A stretch of 64,000 bases of DNA from Azonexaceae bacterium (GTDB taxonomy: Bacteria > Pseudomonadota > Gammaproteobacteria > Burkholderiales > Rhodocyclaceae), in contig JAAXVL010000001.1 in assembly GCA_013335535.1 (NCBI GenBank), forward strand, positions 575,764 through 639,763. Reading direction: 5' to 3'. Within the stretch, counting starts at the first letter, position 1. Each line of letters starts with the position of its first letter. Both the position numbers and the translations under genes were made by a program. Under the pieces are notes generated by a model. That model did not search any database. It worked only from the letters and a program-made list of their open reading frames with translations, and was not told the origin of the DNA. Shown piece by piece: positions 18,645 through 27,273 of the stretch.

Positions 18645-19403
18645 GTGATCACCTACGAATACCCGTTTAATGAACGCATCCGCACGCTGCTGCGTCTGGA
18701 GGACTTGTTCGAAAAAACGGCGTATTTCGCGCAGGAAGAAGGTGCGCTCGAGCACCACACTGCACTCCTTTCCCTGTTCGAAATCCTTGAGGTGGCCGGT
18801 CGCGCCGACCTCAAGATGGACCTGATCCAGGAACTCGAACGGCAGCGTCAAACGCTGCTCGCTTTCCGCAATAACCCGGAAATTTCCGAAGAAGCGCTGT
18901 CCGGCGCCCTCTACGAAATCGAACAGTCGTCCGCAGCCCTGCTCGCGATGACCGGCAAGATCGGCCAATACCTGCGCGAAAACGACTGGCTCATGGGCAT
19001 CAAGAGCCGGGCCGCCATCCCTGGCGGCGTTTGCGAATTCGATCTGCCCTCCTACCACTGGTGGCTGCATCGCCCGGCCGACCTGCGGCGTAGCGCGCTG
19101 GAGGAGTGGACCAAGCCGATGCTGCCATTGCGCGACGCGGCGGCCATCGTCCTGCGCCTGCTGCGCTCGAGCGGGCGCCCGAAAAACTACTCGGCGACCA
19201 ATGGCCAGTTCCAGCTCAATCTCGGCGGCTCGGCTGCGCAGATGGTGCGCGTCACGGTCAGTGTCGACGAGCAGGCGATTCCCGAAGTCAGCGCCAACAA
19301 GTATTTCCTGAACATCCGCTTCACCCGGCCGCCGGCCGGTGAGCTCAAGGCACGCAGCTGCGAACGCGACGTTCCTTTCGACCTGACCTTCTGTAATCTG
19401 TAA
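18645..19403 (+). CDS. zapD: Cell division protein ZapD
   Basis: ZapD (formerly DUF1342) binds and bundles FtsZ at midcell. The GTG at 18645 gives [20 protein letters not shown], the conserved family N-terminus. The 252-residue product is helical in its first half ([20 protein letters not shown]) and ends in a beta domain ([18 protein letters not shown], [16 protein letters not shown]). The final A of its TAA stop is the first base of the yacG ATG (TAATG). Confidence 0.95.
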   Translation: MITYEYPFNERIRTLLRLEDLFEKTAYFAQEEGALEHHTALLSLFEILEVAGRADLKMDLIQELERQRQTLLAFRNNPEISEEALSGALYEIEQSSAALLAMTGKIGQYLRENDWLMGIKSRAAIPGGVCEFDLPSYHWWLHRPADLRRSALEEWTKPMLPLRDAAAIVLRLLRSSGRPKNYSATNGQFQLNLGGSAAQMVRVTVSVDEQAIPEVSANKYFLNIRFTRPPAGELKARSCERDVPFDLTFCNL

Positions 19404-19609
19404 TGACCGTACGCAAGGTCCGCTGCCCGCAATGCGGGGAAGACGCCATCTGGGCGCCGGAAAATCCGAATCGCCCATTCTGTTCCGAACGCTGCAAGCA
19501 GATTGACCTCGGTTGCTGGGCCAGCGAGTCCTATCGCATCGGCGGTGCGGTCAGCGACGAAGAGGCCGGGGCGCCGGGTCTCGATTTTCCGGATCTGCCG
19601 ACGCGCTGA
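19403..19609 (+). CDS. yacG: DNA gyrase inhibitor YacG
   Basis: YacG binds GyrB and inhibits gyrase. The 68-residue protein has four zinc ligands: CPQC near residues 8-11 and CSERC at about 26-30, with the family signature [20 protein letters not shown]. The C-terminal tail is acidic ([16 protein letters not shown]), as in the family. The start overlaps the zapD stop by one base. Confidence 0.95.
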   Translation: MTVRKVRCPQCGEDAIWAPENPNRPFCSERCKQIDLGCWASESYRIGGAVSDEEAGAPGLDFPDLPTR

Positions 19610-19630
19610 TTTTCGTCCTCCGGTGAGCTT

Positions 19631-19665
19631 CCACGGTCAACCGGAAAAAATGCCCAAATTTGAAA
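19631..19665 (+). repeat. Dispersed 35-bp repeat, copy 5 (intergenic)
   Basis: The copy reads CCACGGTCAACCGGAAAAA then ATGCCCAAATTTGAAA, close to the consensus. It lies between the convergent ends of yacG and the Nudix/ThiE-like gene. Confidence 0.85.
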
Positions 19666-19679
19666 TGTTCCGGTGCGCG

Positions 19680-20624
19680 CTACCAGCCGCGCATCAGCGC
19701 AATGCCGTGAGCGCCGTGCTCCTGCGCTTCGCGCAATAGCTCCGGTTTCATGCCGCCCAGCGCGAGCACCGGCAGCGTGTTGCCGGCGAGTAGTCTGGCG
19801 AATTCGGGCCAGCCGAGGCCGGCGGTTTCGGGGTGGCTGGGCGTGGCCAGCACCGGGCTGAGTAGCGCGTAGTCGAGCCCGAGCTCGCCGGCACGGGCGA
19901 TTTCCGTCGCCGTGTGGCACGAGGCGCCAACCCACGTGAAGTCCGGGCGCTGCGTGCAGGTGGCGAGGCTGGCTGCCGACAGATGGATGCCGTCGGCGCC
20001 TACCTGGCGGGCGATCTGCTCGCCATCATTGATGACGACCTGTGCGCCATGGCTGTGCGCCAGGCGGCAAACGGCTTCGGCAAACCACAGACGCTGTGCC
20101 GGCGGCCAGCCCTTGTCGCGGACCTGGATCAGGCGCAGTCCCGCTTGCAAGGCTTCCTCCAGTCGTTCGAGCTGGCGTTCGGTGCCTTCCGTTTCGGCGT
20201 TGGTGATTGCCATCGTCGTCGGCAGCGCCAGCGCTTTCAGAATGGGATCGTTGGCCGGCAGGATGGGGGCGACGGTGGCCGCTTCTCCGGTTTCCTGCCA
20301 GTCGACCGCCGAATGTTCGAGCGGTGCCGTGATGCCAATTTCACCATCCCATGCCGTGACGCGCCAGAAATTGAGGCGCACCGTGGCGTGCGGATAGGTG
20401 AATTGCCGGGTCAGCCACGGCGAGCAGGCAGTGACGGTGATGCCGAGCTCTTCCTGCAATTCGCGGATCAGCGCCTCGCGCACCGTTTCGCCGGGTTCGA
20501 CCTTGCCGCCGGGGAACTCCCAGTAGCCGGCGTAAACCTTGCCCTCCGGGCGCTGGGCGAGCAGGAATTCGCGGCTGTCGGCGCGCAGCATGACGGCGGC
20601 GGCGACTTCGACGATCTTGGTCAC
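19680..20624 (-). CDS. Nudix hydrolase fused to a ThiE-like domain
   Basis: The 314-residue protein has an N-terminal Nudix domain (about 1-130). Its box GGKVEPGETVREALIRELQEELG carries the GX5EX7REUXEEXGU pattern of MutT-type enzymes, which remove oxidised nucleoside triphosphates. The C-terminal half (about 145-314) resembles thiamine phosphate synthase (AGLRLIQVRDKGWPPAQR, VVINDGEQIARQVGADGIHL, WVGASCHTATEIARA, ALGGMKPELL). The fusion is recurrent in proteobacteria. The ThiE half may be a non-canonical paralogue, since no thi genes are nearby. It overlaps the DUF815 gene by 4 bp. Confidence 0.92.
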   Translation of the reverse strand: MTKIVEVAAAVMLRADSREFLLAQRPEGKVYAGYWEFPGGKVEPGETVREALIRELQEELGITVTACSPWLTRQFTYPHATVRLNFWRVTAWDGEIGITAPLEHSAVDWQETGEAATVAPILPANDPILKALALPTTMAITNAETEGTERQLERLEEALQAGLRLIQVRDKGWPPAQRLWFAEAVCRLAHSHGAQVVINDGEQIARQVGADGIHLSAASLATCTQRPDFTWVGASCHTATEIARAGELGLDYALLSPVLATPSHPETAGLGWPEFARLLAGNTLPVLALGGMKPELLREAQEHGAHGIALMRGW

Positions 20625-21511
20625 TTGCTCTTCTTTCGCGATGCTTTCTGGCGCCCGGCCAGATCGCGGGCAAATTGCCAGGCGACGCGCCCCGAACGCG
20701 AGCCGCGGCTGAGCGCCCAGTTCAGTGCCTCACGCTCGCTGGCGGCAATGACTTCTTCTGCCACGCCCAGCTGCCGCGCCCAGTGATTGGCGATGGCCAG
20801 GTAATCGTCCTGGCTGAACGGATAGAAGGAAATCCACAAGCCGAAGCGCTCCGACAGCGAGATTTTTTCCTCGGTCGTTTCGCCGGGGTGGATTTCGTCA
20901 TCGACGCGGTGCGTTTCCAGGTTTTCCGAAAAATACTCCGGCATCAGATGGCGGCGGTTCGAGGTGGCGTAGATCAGCACGTTGTCCGGCGGCGCGGCGA
21001 TGGAACCGTCGAGCACCGACTTCAGCGCCTTGTACGCCGTTTCGCCGGCCTCGAACGAGAGGTCGTCACAGAAAATGATGAATTTTTCCGGTCGACCGTC
21101 GACTAGATCGACGATGTCGGCCAGGTCGACCAAATCTTCCTTGTCCACCTCGATCAGGCGCAGCCCCTTACCCGAGTATTCGTTGAGCACGGCCTTGACC
21201 AGCGACGATTTGCCGGAACCGCGGGTGCCGGTCAACAGCACGTTGTTGGCGGTCTTGCCGGCGACGAACTGGCGCGTGTTGGCGGTGATGCGCTCTTTCT
21301 GGTCATCGATGTTCTCGAGATCGGCCAGGCGGATCGGGTGCGGATGGCGCACGCCCTGCAACCAGCCGCGACCGTTGCTCTTGCGCCAGCGGAAAGCGAC
21401 GGCAGATTGCCAGTCGGGGGCCTGCTGGAGCGGCGGCAGGGAAGCTTCAAAGCGGGCCAGCACGGCTTCGGCACGGGCAAGCAGGCGTTCCAGGGGAAGG
21501 GTATTGGACAT
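20621..21511 (-). CDS. DUF815 family P-loop ATPase
   Basis: The ATG at 21511 (MSNTLPLERLLARAEAVLAR) is chosen because the longer frame runs into the mltA promoter and signal region on the opposite strand. The 296-residue product has Walker A GTRGSGKSSLVKA, Walker B KFIIFCDDLSF and sensor-like YATSNRRHLMPEY. DUF815 is an AAA+-like family of unknown function. It overlaps the Nudix gene downstream by 4 bp and is divergent from mltA, with 46 bp between start codons. Confidence 0.9.
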   Translation of the reverse strand: MSNTLPLERLLARAEAVLARFEASLPPLQQAPDWQSAVAFRWRKSNGRGWLQGVRHPHPIRLADLENIDDQKERITANTRQFVAGKTANNVLLTGTRGSGKSSLVKAVLNEYSGKGLRLIEVDKEDLVDLADIVDLVDGRPEKFIIFCDDLSFEAGETAYKALKSVLDGSIAAPPDNVLIYATSNRRHLMPEYFSENLETHRVDDEIHPGETTEEKISLSERFGLWISFYPFSQDDYLAIANHWARQLGVAEEVIAASEREALNWALSRGSRSGRVAWQFARDLAGRQKASRKKSK

Positions 21512-21557
21512 GGCGGCAGGTATACTTCGCGGGAAATTGCGAACTCTAGCGAAACCC

Positions 21558-22781
21558 ATGCGAAAAATCCAAGCTGCAGCCTTTTTATTTATCACCCTGC
21601 TCGCCGGCTGTTCGACCGTGCCGCCCAGCGTCGCCCCGGCGAGCTGCGCGCCGTGTCCAGCCTGTGCGGTCTGCCCGGCAGTAACGCCGGCTGTGCCAGC
21701 GCCCGTGCCGACGCCGCCTGCTTTCACCCGCTCGTTTCAGCCGGCAGGCTGGGGCGAGCTGCCTGGTTGGTCCGCTGACGATGTGGCAGCTGCCTGGCCG
21801 GCCTTCATGCTGTCCTGTCGCGGCGTTGCCAGCAAGCCGAATGGCGCCGGCTGGAAGCGCGTCTGCGATCTGGCCAGGGCTGCAGATGGCAAGCCTGGCC
21901 ACGATCCTCGCCGTTTCTTCGAGCAGCATCTGAAACCCTATGCCGTTGCCAACGGTGACGGTGCCACGACCGGGATGATCACCGGTTACTACGAACCGTT
22001 GCTGCAAGGCAGCCGCACGCGCAGTAAAGCTTTCGAGCAGCCGGTACGGGGCGTCCCGGACGATCTGCTGACTATCGACCTGTCGGCCGTCTTTCCCGAG
22101 TTGAAAGACAAACGTGTGCGCGGGCGGCTCGAGGGTAACAAGGTTGTACCCTACTGGTCGCGAGCCGAAATTGCCGCGCGTGGCGAAAGGCTGCCCGGCA
22201 AAACCTTGCTCTATGTCGACGATGCCGTCGAGCTGTTCTTCCTGCAGGTCCAGGGGTCCGGCCGTGTCCGGCTGGCTGATGGCAGCGTCGTTCGACTCAA
22301 TTATGCCGACCAGAACGGGCATCCCTACCAGTCCATCGGCAAGGCTCTGGTCGAGCGCGGCGAGTTGAAGCTCGAAGAGGCCTCGATGCAGGGTATCCAG
22401 GCCTGGGCACGGGCCAACCCCTCGCGCCTCGACAGCCTGCTCAACACCAATCCGAGCTATGTCTTCTTCCGCGAAGTGCCAAATAGTCAGGATGGCCCGA
22501 TTGGCGCGCTGGGCGTGCCGCTCACCGCCGAACGCAGCATCGCCGTCGATCCCCGTTCGGTGCCGCTCGGCTCGCCGGTTTTCCTGGCGACTACCCGGCC
22601 GAATACGGCAACGGGGATGAACCGTCTGGTCATGGCCCAGGATACCGGTGGCGCCATCAAGGGCGCGGTGCGCGCCGACTTCTTCTGGGGCTTCGGCAAG
22701 GATGCCGGTGAGCAGGCTGGGCGCATGAAGCAGAATGGCCGTTTGTGGGTTCTTTTGCCAACTGAGCTCGCCCCGAAATAA
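21558..22781 (+). CDS. mltA: Membrane-bound lytic murein transglycosylase A
   Basis: MltA cleaves the glycan backbone of peptidoglycan to form 1,6-anhydro ends. The ATG at 21558 gives a lipoprotein signal with lipobox LLAGCS (Cys near 17). The 407-residue protein shows the family stretches ITGYYEPLLQGSRT, VFFLQVQGSGRVRL-like sequence and, near the C-terminus, RLVMAQDTGGAIKGAVRADFF with the catalytic Asp of the 3D domain. An unusual Cys/Pro-rich stretch CAPCPACAVCP follows the lipobox. It is a single gene, divergent from the DUF815 ATPase. Confidence 0.95.
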   Translation: MRKIQAAAFLFITLLAGCSTVPPSVAPASCAPCPACAVCPAVTPAVPAPVPTPPAFTRSFQPAGWGELPGWSADDVAAAWPAFMLSCRGVASKPNGAGWKRVCDLARAADGKPGHDPRRFFEQHLKPYAVANGDGATTGMITGYYEPLLQGSRTRSKAFEQPVRGVPDDLLTIDLSAVFPELKDKRVRGRLEGNKVVPYWSRAEIAARGERLPGKTLLYVDDAVELFFLQVQGSGRVRLADGSVVRLNYADQNGHPYQSIGKALVERGELKLEEASMQGIQAWARANPSRLDSLLNTNPSYVFFREVPNSQDGPIGALGVPLTAERSIAVDPRSVPLGSPVFLATTRPNTATGMNRLVMAQDTGGAIKGAVRADFFWGFGKDAGEQAGRMKQNGRLWVLLPTELAPK

Positions 22782-22821
22782 GGCGTTCAACGCACCGTAT
22801 CCGGGCATTGGTTTGTTTAAT

Positions 22822-22838
22822 TGCACCCGCATGGTGCA
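22822..22838 (+). promoter_or_regulatory. NtrC-binding site upstream of the ammonium transporter gene
   Basis: TGCACCCGCATGGTGCA matches the NtrC consensus, with dyad half-sites TGCACC and TGGTGCA around a 4-bp spacer. Its centre lies about 90 bp upstream of the predicted transcription start. It fits nitrogen-limitation control. Confidence 0.85.
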
Positions 22839-22892
22839 ATTGATGGTTTATGGCATTTGGTAATGCACTGATTTGAAACAATATTGGCGCAC

Positions 22893-22908
22893 TGGAATGG
22901 TGCTTGCT
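22893..22908 (+). promoter_or_regulatory. Sigma54-type promoter of the ammonium transporter gene
   Basis: TGGAATGGTGCTTGCT has GG and GC separated by exactly 10 bp, the -24/-12 spacing of sigma54 promoters. The start is predicted near 22919, which leaves a leader of about 23 bp. An NtrC-like half-site pair (GCACTGGAATGGTGC) overlaps it. Confidence 0.8.
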
Positions 22909-22941
22909 TTTCGCCTCCCCATTCTTTGATTGGGGTGATTC

Positions 22942-24144
22942 ATGGAAACATATCAATCCGGTAGCAACGTGCTGTTTATCCTGCTCGGCGCCATCATGGT
23001 GCTGGCCATGCATGCGGGCTTTGCCTTTCTTGAGGTTGGCACGGTCCGCAAAAAGAACCAGGTCAATGCGCTGGTCAAGATTCTGACCGATTTTGGCATG
23101 TCGACCGTGGCCTACTTTTTTGTCGGCTACAGCATCGCCTACGGCGTCAATTTCTTCAGCGGTGTCGAAACGCTCATGGAGAAAAATGGTTTCGAGCTGA
23201 CTAAATTCTTCTTCCTGCTCACCTTTGCGGCAGCGATTCCGGCCATCATTTCCGGTGGCATTGCCGAACGCGCCAAGTTCAACCCGCAACTGATCGCCAC
23301 TTTCATGCTGGTCGGTTTCGTCTATCCCTTCTTCGAGGGAATCGCCTGGAACCATGCATTCGGCGTCCAGGCCTGGCTCCAGGCTACTTATGGCGAGGAA
23401 TTCCACGACTTCGCCGGCTCGGTCGTCGTTCATGCCATGGGTGGCTGGATCGCCCTGCCGGCCGTGCTCCTGCTCGGCGCGCGTTATGGTCGCTACAGCA
23501 AGGATGGTCGGATCTCGGCCCACCCGCCTTCATCCATTCCCTTCCTTGCGCTCGGCGCCTGGATTCTGACCGTCGGCTGGTTCGGCTTCAACGTCATGAG
23601 CGCCCAGACCCTCGACAAGATTTCCGGCCTCGTGGCACTCAATTCGCTGATGGCCATGGTTGGCGGGACGCTGGTCGCGCTCGTCGCCGGCAAGAACGAC
23701 CCGGGCTTCCTGCACAACGGTCCGCTGGCTGGTTTGGTCGCCGTCTGCGCCGGTTCCGATCTGATGCACCCGATTGGTGCACTGGTCGTTGGCGGTGTGG
23801 CGGGCGGCTTGTTCGTCGTCATGTTCACCCTGGTGCAGAATCGCTGGAAGATCGACGATGTGCTCGGCGTCTGGCCACTGCATGGCATGTGCGGCGCCTG
23901 GGGGGGTATCGCTGCCGGTATTTTCGGCAGCAAGGCGCTCGGCGGCGCCGGCGGTGTGGCCTTCATGCCGCAATTGATCATGACCGCAATGGCCATCGTG
24001 GTTGCTGTGATCGGCGGGTCGCTGGTCTATGGCACGCTCAAGGCGACCCTGGGTTTACGCCTTGATCAGGAAGAGGAATATGAAGGTGCCGACCTCAGCA
24101 TTCACCGCATCACGTCTACGCCGGAGCGTGAGCCGAACTGGTGA
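22942..24144 (+). CDS. amtB: Ammonium transporter, Amt/MEP family
   Basis: The 400-residue protein has about 11 membrane segments and conducts ammonium/ammonia across the inner membrane. The twin pore histidines are visible: H164 in VVVHAMGGWIALPA and H314 in WPLHGMCGAWGGIAAG. The C-terminal regulatory tail carries the conserved EGADLSIH, as used for GlnK binding. No signal peptide is present and no glnK follows, which differs from the usual glnK-amtB pairing. A strong terminator comes next. Regulation is probably by NtrC and sigma54 (sites upstream). Confidence 0.93.
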   Translation: METYQSGSNVLFILLGAIMVLAMHAGFAFLEVGTVRKKNQVNALVKILTDFGMSTVAYFFVGYSIAYGVNFFSGVETLMEKNGFELTKFFFLLTFAAAIPAIISGGIAERAKFNPQLIATFMLVGFVYPFFEGIAWNHAFGVQAWLQATYGEEFHDFAGSVVVHAMGGWIALPAVLLLGARYGRYSKDGRISAHPPSSIPFLALGAWILTVGWFGFNVMSAQTLDKISGLVALNSLMAMVGGTLVALVAGKNDPGFLHNGPLAGLVAVCAGSDLMHPIGALVVGGVAGGLFVVMFTLVQNRWKIDDVLGVWPLHGMCGAWGGIAAGIFGSKALGGAGGVAFMPQLIMTAMAIVVAVIGGSLVYGTLKATLGLRLDQEEEYEGADLSIHRITSTPEREPNW

Positions 24145-24164
24145 TTTTTGAGGGCTTGGTCGAG

Positions 24165-24195
24165 CGGCCCGACTCTGTCGGGCCGTTTCTTTTTG
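24165..24195 (+). terminator. Intrinsic terminator after the ammonium transporter gene
   Basis: CGGCCCGAC (24165-24173) pairs with GTCGGGCCG (24177-24185), followed by TTTCTTTTT. Confidence 0.9.
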
Positions 24196-24283
24196 CGGGT
24201 GTGATTTTCTTCACTGAGCGGAATTACGTACGGACTTATCCTGAAGTCGTGACTCCTGAAACAAGCTCGAAGCGAGGTGTGCG

Positions 24284-24466
24284 ATGGTTGTGAAGAATGA
24301 AAAACGAAAGGGTGACGATCGCCGCGCTTGCGAGTCCGGGCCGCCCAATGGCTGGCGCGAGCGCCGCAAGAGCGTGGAGCGGCGGCTCGTCAAGGTCGAT
24401 GAAATTCCTTTCTCGGAATGGCTGGCCTATCGGCCGGTGCGAGCCGAGACTGAAACGCAGAGATAA
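24284..24466 (+). CDS. Short, highly charged hypothetical protein
   Basis: The 60-residue product starts at ATG 24284, with a GAGG-type ribosome site about 7 bp upstream. It is rich in Arg, Lys, Glu and Asp (MVVKNEKRKGDDRRACE, RERRKSVERRLVKVDE) and ends in an aromatic stretch (FSEWLAYRP). I see no membrane segment or known domain. A shorter ORF in another frame (24297-24479) is less charged-balanced and lacks a ribosome site. A bidirectional terminator follows. Repeated RR pairs could suggest nucleic-acid binding, but that is speculation. Confidence 0.55.
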   Translation: MVVKNEKRKGDDRRACESGPPNGWRERRKSVERRLVKVDEIPFSEWLAYRPVRAETETQR

Positions 24467-24482
24467 ATCGGGATCGTGAAAT

Positions 24483-24513
24483 AAAAAAGCCTCGCGGATG
24501 CGAGGCTTTTTTA
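24483..24513. terminator. Bidirectional intrinsic terminator
   Basis: AAAAAAGCCTCGC pairs with GCGAGGCTTTTTT around a 4-base loop (GGAT). T-runs occur on both strands, so it serves the small gene on the left and the Pal-like gene on the right. Confidence 0.9.
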
Positions 24514-24527
24514 TTTCTGGGGCGGGG

Positions 24528-25121
24528 TTATTCTTCCCGTTCGTACACGACGTCGGAGCGGCGATTCTCTGCCCAGGATTCTTCATCGTGGCCGGTTTTT
24601 TTCGGGTTGCTGGCGCCCAGTGTCTTGATGGTGATTTGTTTTTTGCGCGCACCGTGCCTGGCTAGCGTGGCGCGCACATTTTCGGCGCGTCTCAGACCCA
24701 GTTGCTGGTTGTAGGCGGCGCTGCCACGTTCGTCGGCGTTGCCTTCGATGCGTACGCGTGCTTTGGGGTGTTCGGCCAGGTAGCTGGCGTGGGCGCGTAG
24801 TGCCGGCTCGTAATCGGCTTTGACGGTGGCGTTGTTGAGGTCGAAATAGACGCTGCGCTGGGTGCGCAGGCCGACCGGGTCCATCTTGATCAGTGTATCG
24901 GGCGTCACGCTGGCCGCGGGTGCGGTGGAGCTGGCGGCGGGGACCGGAAGGCTGGAGCCGGGTTGCAGTTCGGCTGGCACCGGTTTGCCGAGCAGGCCGG
25001 GGTGCACCTTGAGCGGGCCGTTTTGCGATATGTGCTTGCTCGGCGGAATCTCGCTTTTGAAGGAGGCGCAGGCGGAGAGCAATATGGACAGCAGGAAAGC
25101 GATCGGCAGGGAGGCGCGCAT
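24528..25121 (-). CDS. Pal-like OmpA-family lipoprotein
   Basis: The 197-residue product has a lipoprotein signal with lipobox LLSAC (Cys18), then a Pro/Ala/Ser-rich linker. An OmpA C-terminal domain follows from about residue 88 (SVYFDLNNATVKADYEP, VRIEGNADERGSAAYNQQLGLRRAENV). The NADERG stretch is the peptidoglycan (meso-DAP) binding region seen in Pal. The adjacent tolQRAB genes of a true Pal operon are missing, so it may be a Pal paralogue rather than Pal itself. It probably tethers the outer membrane to the wall. Transcription ends at the bidirectional terminator. Confidence 0.87.
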   Translation of the reverse strand: MRASLPIAFLLSILLSACASFKSEIPPSKHISQNGPLKVHPGLLGKPVPAELQPGSSLPVPAASSTAPAASVTPDTLIKMDPVGLRTQRSVYFDLNNATVKADYEPALRAHASYLAEHPKARVRIEGNADERGSAAYNQQLGLRRAENVRATLARHGARKKQITIKTLGASNPKKTGHDEESWAENRRSDVVYEREE

Positions 25122-25309
25122 CTTGTTTTTGGGCAGCGTGAGGAAGCTCGAATCATAGCCCCTCGCATGGTTGGCGAATAGTCTTGTCGGCGGATGGGGG
25201 GTAGAAGTTGAACGTGGTTTTATTTTTTAGAATAAGTAAATTCACATTCCGTCTTTGTGGTTATAAGTGGGTCAGATAGATTTGCTTCCATTGTCCTTCG
25301 AGGTGAACC

Positions 25310-26308
25310 ATGAGCCATTTCCGCAAATCTGTCGTTTCCGTTCTGTTGTCGCTGGTGGCGAGCGCCGCGCTGGCTGATGCCACCTTGCTCAATACCTCCT
25401 ACGACGTCGCCCGCGATGTGTACAAGGACTACAACCCGATGTTCCAGAAGTACTGGAAAGCGAAGACGGGCGAGAGTCTGGAATTGAAGCAGTCGCACGG
25501 CGGTTCGACCAAGCAGGTGCGGGCCGTGGCGGATGGTCTCGAGGCCGACGTGGTGACCATGAACCAGGCCAACGACATCGAGTTTCTGGCGGACAAGGGG
25601 CTGGTCGCCAAGGACTGGGCGAAGAAATTCCCGAACAATGCCTCGCCGTATACTTCGACGATGGTTTTCATCGTCCGCAAGGGCAATCCGAAGGCGATCA
25701 AGGACTGGAACGACATTGCTGCGCCCGGTGTTCAGATGATCATTCCGCATCCGAAGAATACCGGTAATGGCCGCAACACCTATCTGTCGGCCTGGGCCTG
25801 GGTGCTCAAGCAACCGGGTGGCAACGATGCCAAGGCACAGGAGTTCCTCGGCAAGCTGCTCAAGAATGCGCCGCTGTTCGCCGCTGGTGGGCGCGATGCA
25901 ACAACGACTTTCATGCAGCGCAAGATGGGCGATGTGCTGATTACCTTCGAATCCGAAGCGGAAATGATCGCCAAGGAGTTCGGCAAGGGCGAGTTCGAGG
26001 TGGTTTATCCGAGCCTGACCATGCAGACCGAGTTCCCGGTCGCGCTGGTCGAGAAGGTTGTCGACAAGAAGGGTACGCGCAAGCAGGCGCAGGCCTATCT
26101 GGAATATCTGTGGTCGAAGGAAGGTCAGGAAAATGCGGCCCAGAATTACCTGCGGCCGCGTGATGCCGAGCTGTTGAAGAAGTACGCTGCGTCCTTCCCG
26201 CCGGTCAAGACCTTCACCGTCGATGAAGTCTTCGGCGGCGCCAACAAGGCCTTTACCACGCACTTCAAGGACGGTGGCAGCTTCGACCAGATCTACGTTG
26301 CCAAATAA
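25310..26308 (+). CDS. sbp: Sulfate ABC transporter, periplasmic sulfate-binding protein
   Basis: The 332-residue protein has a signal peptide (cleavage after LADA near residue 22) and family motifs LNTSYDVARDVYKDYNPMF, KQSHGGSTKQVRAV, IIPHPKNTGNGRNTYLSAW and FESEAEMIAKEFG. The SHGGS loop and the T-G-N-G-R-N stretch contact sulfate in the Sbp/CysP family. It delivers sulfate to CysTWA downstream, for cysteine synthesis. A hairpin-rich gap and a dispersed repeat lie between it and cysT. The upstream region (25122-25309) is AT-rich near the gene and probably holds the promoter, but I see no clear CysB box. Confidence 0.94.
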   Translation: MSHFRKSVVSVLLSLVASAALADATLLNTSYDVARDVYKDYNPMFQKYWKAKTGESLELKQSHGGSTKQVRAVADGLEADVVTMNQANDIEFLADKGLVAKDWAKKFPNNASPYTSTMVFIVRKGNPKAIKDWNDIAAPGVQMIIPHPKNTGNGRNTYLSAWAWVLKQPGGNDAKAQEFLGKLLKNAPLFAAGGRDATTTFMQRKMGDVLITFESEAEMIAKEFGKGEFEVVYPSLTMQTEFPVALVEKVVDKKGTRKQAQAYLEYLWSKEGQENAAQNYLRPRDAELLKKYAASFPPVKTFTVDEVFGGANKAFTTHFKDGGSFDQIYVAK

Positions 26309-26359
26309 ACGGTGACGCTACCGGCGGGCGGGGCGCTTGAATCGCGCTCCGGCCCGTTT

Positions 26360-26394
26360 CCACGGTCAACCGGAATTTTTGGCAAAAATTGAAA
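26360..26394 (+). repeat. Dispersed 35-bp repeat, copy 6 (directly before cysT)
   Basis: The copy reads CCACGGTCAACCGGAATTTT then TGGCAAAAATTGAAA and ends 3 bp before the cysT ATG. It therefore occupies the position where the ribosome-binding site should be. Confidence 0.85.
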
Positions 26395-26397
26395 CTC

Positions 26398-27273
26398 ATG
26401 GCTGCAAAAACTCACCGCGTCCTGCCCGGCTTCGGCCTGGCGCTGGGCTACACGCTGGTTTATCTCTCGATCCTGATCCTGCTGCCGCTCGGCGGCATGG
26501 TTCTCAAGGCGTCCGAACTCGGCTTCGGGCAGATCATCGACATCGCCCTTGGCGAGCGGTCGCTGGCCGCCTTTCGCGTCACTTTTGGCGCCTCTTTCAT
26601 TGCTGCGGCGATCAACGCCTTTTTCGGCCTGATCGTGGCCTGGATACTCGTGCGTTACCCCTTTCCCGGCAAGCGTTTCGTCGATGCGCTGGTCGATCTG
26701 CCTTTCGCGCTGCCGACGGCCGTCGCCGGCATCACGCTGGCCACGCTGTACGCCGGCAACGGCTGGCTCGGCCAGTATCTTGAGCCACTCGGCATCAAGG
26801 TCGCCTACACGCCGCTCGGCATCGTTTTCGCGTTGACCTTCATCACGCTGCCCTTCGTCGTGCGTACCCTGCAGCCGGTGATCGAGGACATCGAAACCGA
26901 AGTCGAGGAGGCCGCTGCCTCGCTCGGCGCTTCGCGCTGGCAGACCTTCGTCAAAGTCATTTTTCCCGCCATTTTCCCGGCGCTGCTCACCGGCTTTGCC
27001 CTGGCCTTTGCCCGCGCCGTTGGCGAATACGGCTCGGTCATTTTCATCGCCGGCAACCTGCCGCTCATTTCCGAAATCACGCCGCTGCTCATCATTTCCA
27101 AGCTCGAACAGTATGACGTGCTCGGCGCCACGGCACTGGCCGTGGTCATGCTCGCGCTGTCCTTCATCCTGTTGCTGGCGGTCAATGTGCTGCAATGGTG
27201 GACGGCCAATCGCCACAAGAACAGTGAGCCGCTCGAGGTCGCTGCGGCCAAGGCGAGCGGAGGTGCGCAATGA
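26398..27273 (+). CDS. cysT: Sulfate ABC transporter permease CysT (CysU)
   Basis: The ATG at 26398 is preferred to the TTG at 26389, which lies inside the dispersed repeat. The 291-residue product has six membrane segments and the ABC permease EAA loop (EEAAASLGASRWQTFVKVIFP). CysT and CysW form the channel for sulfate or thiosulfate. It overlaps cysW by 4 bp. Confidence 0.95.
   Translation: MAAKTHRVLPGFGLALGYTLVYLSILILLPLGGMVLKASELGFGQIIDIALGERSLAAFRVTFGASFIAAAINAFFGLIVAWILVRYPFPGKRFVDALVDLPFALPTAVAGITLATLYAGNGWLGQYLEPLGIKVAYTPLGIVFALTFITLPFVVRTLQPVIEDIETEVEEAAASLGASRWQTFVKVIFPAIFPALLTGFALAFARAVGEYGSVIFIAGNLPLISEITPLLIISKLEQYDVLGATALAVVMLALSFILLLAVNVLQWWTANRHKNSEPLEVAAAKASGGAQ

Noticed and set aside
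21585..22832. Long minus-strand ORF (415 codons) opposite mltA
   Set aside because: The mltA frame has all family motifs; the antisense product has no recognisable domain.
24297..24479. Alternative small ORF overlapping the 60-residue charged protein
   Set aside because: No ribosome site at the right spacing and a less coherent sequence; the ORF at 24284 is better supported.
25200..25270. Sigma70 promoter in the AT-rich leader of sbp
   Set aside because: Candidate boxes (TTGAAC/TAGAAT) are only 14 bp apart, too close to call.
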